A stretch of 5,044 nt of DNA from positions 1-5,044 of the forward strand of contig JAESSU010000456.1 of assembly GCA_016763955.1 (NCBI GenBank), written 5' to 3'. Made by a program: the position numbers and the translations under genes. Every line of letters begins with the position of its first letter. Position 1 is the first letter of the stretch. Source of the DNA: Phycisphaeraceae bacterium (GTDB lineage Bacteria; Planctomycetota; Phycisphaerae; Phycisphaerales; Phycisphaeraceae). The notes under the pieces are model-generated. The model made no database searches, had not been told where the DNA came from, and saw nothing but the letters and a program-made list of their open reading frames with translations. Positions 1 through 5,044 of this stretch are shown piece after piece.

Positions 1-639
1 ACTAAACCATGGCTCGTCGATGGCATACGGCGGATGCGGATAACTCAATGGTAAATACAAGCAAAACGGTTTGTCACCTTTGTAATTACGAATCATCTCC
101 AAGGCACCGTCTACTAGAGCCCAGTCGTCATCAGCATTACGATCATAGCCGGGCGTGTGATCTAGCTTGCCAACGAAGAACGAATAGTATGTGTCGCTAT
201 CCATACTGCCACGGCGTCGATCCATTGTATCGATCGTATGTTTTGCTCCCGGAGATTCGGCGGGTTCATACTTTACAGTGCAATAATCATCAAACCCATC
301 TTGGGCGGGGACAAGATCGTTTTTGCCTCCCCACCAAACATAGTACCCATTGTCCTTGAGTGTTTTTAAGAGTACCGGTTCGTCCTTGTGCATCATATGT
401 AGCATCGTTGGGTGACCGCGGGTATGGGGATACCATCCACTCATAAACGAACAACGGCTTGCGGTACATATCGGGCTTTGACAAAAAGCATTGCGAAATG
501 ACACGCCGTCTTCTGTAGCAAAACGATCTAGGTTCGGTGTGACTGCAGCTGGATTGCCCATGTGAGCAAGCACATCTCCACGATACTGATCTGGGTTAAA
601 AATAACGATATTGGGCTTACGATTAACATCTGTACTCAT
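1..639 (-). CDS. Sulfatase (FGly-dependent, S1-type), N-terminal part, cut by window edge
   Basis: Likely hydrolyses sulfate esters, probably on a glycan. My translation gives 213 uninterrupted residues from an ATG at 637-639 to the window edge; the C-terminal portion lies outside. Seen: K-P-N-I-V-I-F near residues 8-14; metal-site pair D17-Q18 followed by Y-R-G-D; T-P-N-L-D-R at 34-39; and C58-T-A-S-R62. The last matches the C-x-A/P-x-R signature in which the cysteine is oxidised to formylglycine. It is followed by G-W-Y-P-H-T-R-G at 68-75, G-G-K at 104-106 and Y-P-H-P-P-Y around H202, all at positions usual for the family. The start is fixed by an in-frame TAA 15 bases upstream; a weak AAGG (650-653) sits 10 bases ahead of the ATG. 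The N-terminus is polar and goes straight into the first strand, so no signal peptide is visible; a cytoplasmic location is inferred. Substrate and S1 subfamily are not assignable here. An anaerobic maturase or FGE would be needed elsewhere in the genome. Confidence 0.93.
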   Translation of the reverse strand, partial: MSTDVNRKPNIVIFNPDQYRGDVLAHMGNPAAVTPNLDRFATEDGVSFRNAFCQSPICTASRCSFMSGWYPHTRGHPTMLHMMHKDEPVLLKTLKDNGYYVWWGGKNDLVPAQDGFDDYCTVKYEPAESPGAKHTIDTMDRRRGSMDSDTYYSFFVGKLDHTPGYDRNADDDWALVDGALEMIRNYKGDKPFCLYLPLSYPHPPYAIDEPWFS

Positions 640-674
640 GACTGAAAAACCTTAAAAATGATTGAAACGAGTCT

Positions 675-704
675 ATTAAATAGGGCCTATAGATAATCTG
701 ACAA
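675..704 (-). promoter_or_regulatory. Candidate sigma70-type promoter for the sulfatase
   Basis: On the minus strand TTGTCA (plus 699-704) and TTTAAT (plus 675-680) are separated by 18 bases. Each hexamer matches the sigma70 consensus at 5 of 6 positions. Transcription would start about 30 bases ahead of the sulfatase ATG. The -10 overlaps the stop codon of the LamG remnant. In an AT-rich spacer such matches arise by chance, and promoter consensus in this lineage is poorly defined, so this is tentative. Confidence 0.3.
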
Positions 705-916
705 AAAAGGGCATCTTTCGTCCGCCAAAGTATGCACGGATGTTGTCATGCTTATGAAACGCTAAGCCGTGACCCTGAGCGATTTGTTTGCCGTCGAGAT
801 ACAAGCGTCGCTCTGGTTTTATTGAATGTCACAACCACTTGACCCCCTTGCCCGACCGGTAAGGGTTGGGTGATCGGGCAAAATGCTATGGTTTGTTTTA
901 TTGAGATTAAAAACGG
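676..916 (-). pseudogene. Remnant of a second LamG/ConA-like C-terminal domain, frameshifted
   Basis: The space between the large protein and the sulfatase is not blank. On the minus strand, from about 898 down to about 821, the frame reads Q-T-I-A-F...P-V-G-Q-G-G-Q-V-V-V-T-F-N-K. From about 817 to the TAA at 676-678 another frame continues P-E-R-R-L-Y-L-D-G-K-Q-I-A-Q-G and ends R-L-S-I-G-P-I. Removing one A from the A4 run (plus 817-820) joins them as V-V-V-T-F-N-K-P-E-R-R-L-Y-L-D-G-K. That is the classic LamG hairpin (W-H-V-V-x-T-F-D...L-Y-V-D-G-K). It also matches the equivalent stretch of the intact domain next door (Y-H-V-I-A-Y-N-D-G...L-R-I-N-G-Q-Q-V), and both end in a strand plus a Gly-rich tail. 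The first half of the domain and any start codon are missing. The upstream frame begins right after tandem stops TAA-TGA of the large gene. Best reading: the 3' end of a lost gene or a duplicated tail. The domain name rests on pattern recognition only. Confidence 0.55.
848..881. repeat. Inverted repeat, 8-bp perfect arms
   Basis: TTGCCCGA (848-855) and TCGGGCAA (874-881) are exact reverse complements separated by 18 bases. The hairpin lies about 40 bases downstream of the large gene's stop codon and inside the LamG remnant. On the transcribed strand the distal arm is followed by GGGGG, not a U run, so it is not a standard intrinsic terminator. It could still stabilise a 3' end, or be chance structure in former coding DNA. 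Confidence 0.35.
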
Positions 917-919
917 TCA

Positions 920-1288
920 TTAGTCACCGCCTATTCGCAAATTGGTGAAGGTGGCATTTAAGCCGCGCGTGCCGACACGCCATGGGCCGACCCATTTTTG
1001 GATGGTATCTGTTGTCATGGGGCTTTCAACTTGTTGGCCGTTGATACGAAGGACTTGTTTTTTGCCATCGTTATAGGCAATGACGTGATACCAATGGTCT
1101 ACTTTAATCGGAATATCAAAAGCAGTCAGATCGTGTAGGTCATGGTCGCCGGTGATTAAAAATCGCAATGCATTAAAACGTGAGTTGTAACGCAATTCGA
1201 TGGAACGCCCGATTTTGCCTCGTGGTGTTTTAGCGATGAAAAGATGTTGCTCGCTATTTTTGACAAGGTGTGGAATTTGACCACACAT
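920..1288 (-). CDS. C-terminal LamG/concanavalin-A-like domain fragment of the large hydrolase-like protein (split by frameshift)
   Basis: This frame carries most of a LamG-type beta-sandwich. Seen: R-S-I-E-L-R-Y-N, A-L-R-F-L-I-T, D-H-W-Y-H-V-I-A-Y-N-D-G-K, L-R-I-N-G-Q-Q-V and a final strand F-T-N-L-R-I-G-G-D before TAA (with TGA next to it). The ATG at 1286-1288 is not a credible start, because it would begin in the middle of the domain. The first strands (V-V-P-I-Y-F-D-Y through Y-L-E-C-V-V-K-F-H-T-L) are in the overlapping upstream frame, which switches into this one at the A5 tract at 1257-1261. As the natural C-terminus of the large protein it contributes about 112 residues. LamG/ConA folds at the end of secreted carbohydrate-active enzymes usually serve in glycan or surface binding; the ligand is unknown. 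It is probably not translated on its own, since no ribosome-binding site was seen. Confidence 0.75.
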   Translation of the reverse strand: MCGQIPHLVKNSEQHLFIAKTPRGKIGRSIELRYNSRFNALRFLITGDHDLHDLTAFDIPIKVDHWYHVIAYNDGKKQVLRINGQQVESPMTTDTIQKWVGPWRVGTRGLNATFTNLRIGGD

Positions 1289-4179
1289 TCTAAATACACA
1301 CGATTTTTAAAGTATAATTTTTTTGATTTGATATCCATGCTACTGTCGGGGTTAAAACGCAATCCCTTACGGGTGGATGTTACGTCTGTTTGTTTTGTGA
1401 CTATTTTGGGCAAGTCAGAACCAGGGCCTGCATAATCAAAATAAATAGGGACTACCCTTTGGGCTTGCTCTATGGGCTGGGGTTGCGGTGGCGAATCGAA
1501 TGTTAAAGTGAAAGTAAGGGGCAGCTTTTGAACAAAAGGTTTTAAGTCGGTGAAAGTTAAAGCCAGTTGTGTGGCTTGTGAAAAATCAGTTGTGTCTTGA
1601 TTAGGTGTGACGGCAATGGGCAGTGTAATGGACTGATCTCCGGGGGCGATCATGACATCCAATTGTTTGGACCATGATTTGCCGAATAATAAGCCTGCGA
1701 TTTGGATTTGGCTTTTAAGTATGTTGTTTCCTATATGGCGTACCTCAAGTTGGATTGCCAAAGAGGAAGGCAATTCATCTTGGAACATATAACGCAATTG
1801 GGTCTTGTTGGTTTGTGCCCATGATGCACGAATTTGAATAGGGTTCGCTTGAGCTAAGACTGGTTGGCCGGGCCTTAGCTCAATGTGCGGTATATATGTG
1901 CCGGGGCCGACTTCAAAGGGTGGGATTTTTAGTAGCAGGCCATTGTTAACTTCAAGTAGGGGCAAAGCTTTTTCTGTCTGTGCATCTGTCTTGGCAAATG
2001 CAGCGAGGTGTTGTGAAGGGTTCGTTGGGATAAATAGCTCGACATCCTCTTGAGCCAGTGGTGCGTAAATTTGTTCTTTGCCATCGTCACCAATTTTTAC
2101 GACTAGCAATTGGGGCGTGAGAAGTTGCACACCATTGAATTGGCTATACCAGCCCGCGACGACCTTTCCATCTTTAGAACGGAAGTGAAAGCCATCCACA
2201 ATAAGCGTGTGCGTTTGACCCTCTTGGGTGATGGTGTGAGGTTGTTTTGAGAAATTAGCGACAACTGTATTGCCCTGATAATCTGCACGTTCAATACCAT
2301 TTTCTTGGCGTGTAAAATTGTCTAGACGTTTACCCCACATTTGTTTTTGAACGGTTTGTCCAAGTAGGCCAAGGGTTCGGAGCCATCGCCACGTTTTTGA
2401 CGTGATGACTTTGCGTGGTAGGCCGTATTTAAGTTGTAGGCCATAGAGAAAAGTGTAGGTTAGTTTACGTGGCGTATCAGGTACCTGACTAAAGCCAAGA
2501 TTGTGAGGCAAGGTCATCGCGTGTTGATGCGTAAAGTAGGTTTGCATTTCTTTACGAAAGCCTACAAATTTTCCGCGTAAGCCATCGTATAAAAACTTGG
2601 AATGGGTTGGGTTATCCGGATTCCATCCCGGAGAATAAAAGAATCCTGCTTGATAGGGTAAAAGCCATGATCCCCCATCTTCGCTAAACATTGGAAGTTC
2701 TTTGTTATGCCATGCCATCAGATTTTTGATTTGGTCATATAGCAGGTCCGGCCCGGGCCCGTCTGGATGAAAGTCATAGCGGTTACCAAAAGGTGCCATC
2801 GCGCCAAGAACATTGGTAAAGTCCATATCTGCTCCGAGATCTTTCCACTGGTCTAAAAACTGGCGAAGATATTGGTTGGCACGTTTAGATGAGGGGGAAG
2901 TGAGGATGCCCGTGCGGCCCCATTTGGCGGTACGAGGCAGGCCGTTAACACGTTGGATCGCCATGTCGTTTAGCTTGCCATCTTGATCGACATCACTATT
3001 TCTAACCCAGTAAAAGAAGCTGTTACGTGGGAGAAACAAGCTGCCTGATTCATGGGCCGCCTCAATTAAGTGAGCTAAGTCTTGCATACTTCCGCCGCGC
3101 GTTGGGTTGGGCGGGAAGTAATTAGGGAATGAGTCAAAGGTGCCCCCGCCCGGTGCGACGTGCATGTAGTCGGGGGTATGAATAACAAAGTGCCCTGGTA
3201 GTTGCGTGACTATTTTAGCTAGATCGGCAAACCGTCCTCTAACGGGCAGGTGTACCGCTGATGCCATGGTGTCACGAATCGCTTGAGGCATTTTTTCTGC
3301 AAGGGTTGGCATGTCAGGGAAATTGCGAGTCAGATATTCATCAGCATATTGGCGAATGCTCGAATACCGCCCAATGCTTTGCATGACGCTTTCTACGGAT
3401 TCGCCAGTCTTGCGATAAATGACGGTGCCGCTACGAAAGACAATCGTGCGTGGTTGCTTGGGGACTTCACATAGACTGGTTTCGGTCGCGAGCCAAGGTT
3501 TGGGCTTTTGATGTTGCACACGGTAGAACCCAAGAAGATTCGTAGAGCCTTTGATCAACGCGCCATCCCATGACGAATTACACATCCAAAACGGGTATCT
3601 ACCTTTTAGCTCGGTATATTCAACACCTGTTCCTGAATGTGGGACAAGTATTGTTTGCTCGGGCTTATAGGTGAGTTGCCAGTTTAGGGGTACATTCACA
3701 TGGCTAAGCGGATCAGCTCCCTTATTGGTCACCGTTGCCTGCATGTCGAGTCGATGGTCTGCAAAGATATAACGCAAGGACACATCAACTAGCGGATGCT
3801 CATAGTTGAGTATTAATTCATGCTTTTGGGAATCCCAATGATGTGAAACCATTTTTGCATCACGGCTGGTAATGCGATTTAAACTATCACGCCAAACATC
3901 AAACCAGTAGTATCTTTTGTTTGCTGGATGCAGGGGAGTGTCGTTGCGTTTGCGATTGACTTCATCGAGCACACGTACTTCCCATAGGGCACTTGTCTCC
4001 GTGCCAAGGATATGTGTTTCCATACCTTGGATTTTTAGAGAGACCAAATTCCGGCCATCGGAAGTGATCGCTAATTCCACGCCTTGGTCAGTAACAAGTA
4101 TGGGCTTTGCCTGTACAACCGAAGGACAAACAGACATCACTAAAGCCATCAACATAATCGTGCGAATCACCATCTTCAT
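1156..4179 (-). CDS. Large secreted glycoside-hydrolase-like protein (main frame; aberrant C-terminus after frameshift)
   Basis: Probably an exported carbohydrate-active enzyme. Start chosen at the ATG 4177-4179 because it opens a clean signal peptide: M-K-M-V-I-R, a hydrophobic core, and V-Q-A cleavage after residue 24. An in-frame ATG at 4288-4290 would add 37 ill-fitting residues and bury that signal. Layout in residues: 25-265 N-terminal beta-sandwich of the kind that precedes barrels in large glycosidases; about 300-600 likely TIM-barrel, with P-N-Y-F-P-P-N-P-x-R-G-G near 352-363, a D-V-D-Q-D-G loop at 396-401, A-D-M-D-F-T-N around D451/D453 and F-S-E-D-G-G around E500/D501; 626-685 C-terminal beta domain (V-V-A-N-F-S, V-V-A-G-W-Y); 780-895 Ig-like beta-sandwich; Pro/Gln linker 895-909; LamG from about 910. 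It resembles the DUF6259 and related GH-like families, but I cannot fix the family. D453 and E500 are only candidate catalytic residues. After residue 974 the frame leaves the LamG domain and runs 33 unrelated residues to a stop. Repaired length is about 1086 residues, ending at 920. Confidence 0.82.
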   Translation of the reverse strand: MKMVIRTIMLMALVMSVCPSVVQAKPILVTDQGVELAITSDGRNLVSLKIQGMETHILGTETSALWEVRVLDEVNRKRNDTPLHPANKRYYWFDVWRDSLNRITSRDAKMVSHHWDSQKHELILNYEHPLVDVSLRYIFADHRLDMQATVTNKGADPLSHVNVPLNWQLTYKPEQTILVPHSGTGVEYTELKGRYPFWMCNSSWDGALIKGSTNLLGFYRVQHQKPKPWLATETSLCEVPKQPRTIVFRSGTVIYRKTGESVESVMQSIGRYSSIRQYADEYLTRNFPDMPTLAEKMPQAIRDTMASAVHLPVRGRFADLAKIVTQLPGHFVIHTPDYMHVAPGGGTFDSFPNYFPPNPTRGGSMQDLAHLIEAAHESGSLFLPRNSFFYWVRNSDVDQDGKLNDMAIQRVNGLPRTAKWGRTGILTSPSSKRANQYLRQFLDQWKDLGADMDFTNVLGAMAPFGNRYDFHPDGPGPDLLYDQIKNLMAWHNKELPMFSEDGGSWLLPYQAGFFYSPGWNPDNPTHSKFLYDGLRGKFVGFRKEMQTYFTHQHAMTLPHNLGFSQVPDTPRKLTYTFLYGLQLKYGLPRKVITSKTWRWLRTLGLLGQTVQKQMWGKRLDNFTRQENGIERADYQGNTVVANFSKQPHTITQEGQTHTLIVDGFHFRSKDGKVVAGWYSQFNGVQLLTPQLLVVKIGDDGKEQIYAPLAQEDVELFIPTNPSQHLAAFAKTDAQTEKALPLLEVNNGLLLKIPPFEVGPGTYIPHIELRPGQPVLAQANPIQIRASWAQTNKTQLRYMFQDELPSSLAIQLEVRHIGNNILKSQIQIAGLLFGKSWSKQLDVMIAPGDQSITLPIAVTPNQDTTDFSQATQLALTFTDLKPFVQKLPLTFTLTFDSPPQPQPIEQAQRVVPIYFDYAGPGSDLPKIVTKQTDVTSTRKGLRFNPDSSMDIKSKKLYFKNRVYLECVVKFHTLSKIASNIFSSLKHHEAKSGVPSNCVTTHVLMHCDF
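1257..1261 (-). other. Frameshift site in an A5 homopolymer
   Basis: On the minus strand the main frame reads TTG TCA AAA ATA, whereas the LamG continuation needs TTG TCA AAA AAT AGC. A run of six A instead of five would restore one open frame through 920. It is equivalent to a -1 slip. The heptamer G-TCA-AAA does not fit the X-XXY-YYZ slippery pattern, since the P-site codon would not re-pair, and A5 is short for transcriptional slippage. A deletion or a homopolymer sequencing error is therefore likelier than programmed frameshifting. Confidence 0.8.
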
Positions 4180-4203
4180 ACTTACTACTTTCAAGTATTT
4201 ATT

Positions 4204-4217
4204 TTGCCAGTTGGCAA
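4204..4217. promoter_or_regulatory. Inverted repeat TTGCCA-GT-TGGCAA, possible operator
   Basis: Two exact 6-bp arms around a 2-base centre lie 25 bases upstream of the large gene's start, in its untranslated leader. Size and symmetry suit a dimeric helix-turn-helix repressor such as a LacI-family regulator, which would make sense for a catabolic gene. No regulator gene is in the window, and no second copy of the site was seen. As RNA it would form only a tiny hairpin with a 2-base loop, so a DNA site is the better reading. I found no convincing -35/-10 pair next to it. This placement also argues against translation starting at 4290. Confidence 0.35.
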
Positions 4218-4290
4218 TGGGTTTTAAAATGGAACAACTGTTACTTATTTTTAACAAGAAACAACCTATGAACACTGCGACAAACAGCAT

Positions 4291-4360
4291 CTTCTAAAAA
4301 GATTTATTTAATCCGGGAATTAGATTTTTAATGAAAAATTAAATGTTTTTTTGGGGGATG
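4291..4360. other. AT-rich intergenic spacer between pseudopilin and large gene
   Basis: This spacer follows the pseudopilin stop codon. It contains a weak hairpin ATTTTT-AATG-AAAAAT (4324-4339) and an A/T run at 4345-4352, but no GC-rich stem followed by a U tract. It probably holds the promoter region of the large gene, together with 4180-4290; no box pair stood out. Whether the pseudopilin and the large gene share a transcript cannot be decided. Confidence 0.4.
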
Positions 4361-5044
4361 TTATTTGCGACCCCACCAAGCATAATCAGCGGTGAAAGCC
4401 CCTGGAGATAGCAAGCCGTCTCCTTTTTTACGGGCGTTGGCATGTCCATCAAGCCAGAGTGCATTGGCACTTTGTTGATGAATGTAATTGACTGTTACAT
4501 CTGGAGCAAACACCCTGCCTGGCCTAACATAGGAGAACCATGTTGCTTCGGGGGTCGCTGCTGCGGGCTTAATGTTATCCACTAGAAAAAGGGTTTCCCC
4601 TGGGCGGATCATGTCTGCAGTTTTGATAAATTTGTGTGTTGCACCCGCTTCAATTCCCAGATATGCATAATTATGGCCATATCCGAATCGCGTCGGTGTT
4701 TCAGGACAGATCCCGATTTCTAGACGATGGATGGTGGCTGCTGTGTAACCGCCAGTGAATGGATTATTGTTTGTGGGAGTTAGGTTGGTTGTATATACCT
4801 GTAATTTAAATAGCCATGTCCCCGTTGAAGAGAGACCATCTTGGCCATTGACATAAAGGGGGACGATATAATCATGGTGATCCATTGAATAAATGGATCC
4901 CAAAACACCCCATTGTTTGAGATTGACTTGGCAACGAACTCGATTGGCACTCTTGCGAGCTGATGCCAACGCAGGTAGCAAGATAGCAATCAATAGACTA
5001 ATGATCGAAATCACGACCAACAGCTCAATGAGTGTGAAGCCTTG
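4361..5044 (-). CDS. Prepilin-type pseudopilin with H-x9-DG C-terminal motif (N-terminus cut by window edge)
   Basis: Type IV pilin/type II secretion pseudopilin-like protein, anchored in the inner membrane and processed by prepilin peptidase. The frame is open to the right edge; 227 residues are visible. The first ones, [11 protein letters not shown], are the prepilin cleavage/methylation signature (cut after G2, F3 becoming residue 1, Glu at +5). They are followed by the hydrophobic helix [15 protein letters not shown]. The missing part is only the short charged leader and start codon. An internal TTG at 5018-5020 could be taken as a start but lies inside the signature. The globular part has I-C-P-E-T...[18 protein letters not shown], and H189-x9-D199-G200 ([13 protein letters not shown]), ending W-W-G-R-K. 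This arrangement is typical of the highly amplified H-x9-DG pseudopilin families of Planctomycetota and Lentisphaerota, often found beside sulfatases and glycosidases. Its precise partner and function are unknown. Confidence 0.92.
   Translation of the reverse strand, partial: QGFTLIELLVVISIISLLIAILLPALASARKSANRVRCQVNLKQWGVLGSIYSMDHHDYIVPLYVNGQDGLSSTGTWLFKLQVYTTNLTPTNNNPFTGGYTAATIHRLEIGICPETPTRFGYGHNYAYLGIEAGATHKFIKTADMIRPGETLFLVDNIKPAAATPEATWFSYVRPGRVFAPDVTVNYIHQQSANALWLDGHANARKKGDGLLSPGAFTADYAWWGRK

Noticed and set aside
9..359. Plus-strand open frame of 116 codons, and a minus-strand frame at 290-484
   Set aside because: Both lie inside the sulfatase frame, which shows intact family motifs; their translations have low-complexity, Cys/His/Arg-rich character with no recognisable domain.
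848..881. Intrinsic terminator for the large gene
   Set aside because: A stem exists, but the loop is 18 bases and the distal arm is followed by G residues, not U, on the transcribed strand.
1250..1270. Programmed -1 ribosomal frameshifting at the A5 tract
   Set aside because: The local codons TTG TCA AAA do not form an X-XXY-YYZ heptamer, and no clear downstream stimulatory stem was recognised.
2750..2759. Perfect palindrome GGCCCGGGCC
   Set aside because: It lies inside coding sequence for G-P-G-P and is explained by Gly/Pro codons; no regulatory context.
4180..4290. Upstream in-frame ATG at 4288-4290 as the start of the large gene
   Set aside because: It would place 37 extra residues ahead of a textbook signal peptide and translate through the inverted repeat; its AGAAG is too close to the ATG to act as a good ribosome-binding site.
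3917..4297. Plus-strand open frame of 126 codons opposite the start of the large gene
   Set aside because: It is antisense to the signal peptide and N-terminal domain, with no motif and no supported start. Shorter frames at 1244-1435 (+), 3283-3474 (+), 2103-2300 (-) and 4780-4989 (-) were rejected likewise.
4324..4339. Terminator after the pseudopilin
   Set aside because: The stem is A/T only, with 6 pairs, too weak to be called an intrinsic terminator.

Overview
All recognisable genes in this 5 kb window lie on the minus strand, so the order of transcription runs from the right edge to the left. The content suggests a bacterium of the Planctomycetota/Verrucomicrobiota/Lentisphaerota group, most like a Planctomycetota (Phycisphaerae-type) polysaccharide degrader. 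The evidence is a pseudopilin with a [15 protein letters not shown]-terminus and a C-terminal H-x9-DG motif, a large secreted multi-domain carbohydrate-active protein, and an FGly-type sulfatase. This lineage call is an inference from gene style, not from a phylogenetic marker.

Layout from right to left. (1) 4361-5044: type II secretion/type IV pilin-like pseudopilin, lacking only its extreme N-terminus at the window edge. (2) 4180-4360: AT-rich spacer and leader with a 14-bp inverted repeat (4204-4217) just ahead of the next gene; possibly an operator. (3) 920-4179: one large secreted protein (about 1086 residues if repaired). It has a signal peptide, an N-terminal beta-sandwich, a glycoside-hydrolase-like barrel region, further beta domains and a C-terminal LamG/concanavalin-A-like domain. 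The reading frame is broken by a single-base slip in an A5 tract (plus 1257-1261). The sequence therefore reads as a main frame (1156-4179) with an aberrant tail and a separate frame (920-1288) carrying most of the LamG domain. (4) 676-916: not empty spacer but a degraded remnant of a second LamG-like C-terminus, also split by a one-base slip in a short A tract. (5) 1-639: N-terminal 213 residues of a sulfatase with an intact C-T-A-S-R maturation motif and no signal peptide; a candidate sigma70-type promoter overlaps the end of the remnant.

Read together, the secreted hydrolase-like protein and the sulfatase suggest breakdown of a sulfated glycan, with the LamG domain as a possible sugar-binding module. 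Substrate and enzyme activity cannot be read from the sequence. The main anomalies are the two A-tract frame slips and the relic LamG tail, which point either to real gene decay after a local rearrangement or to homopolymer errors in the assembly. No RNA genes, CRISPR arrays, insertion sequences or convincing intrinsic terminators were seen.
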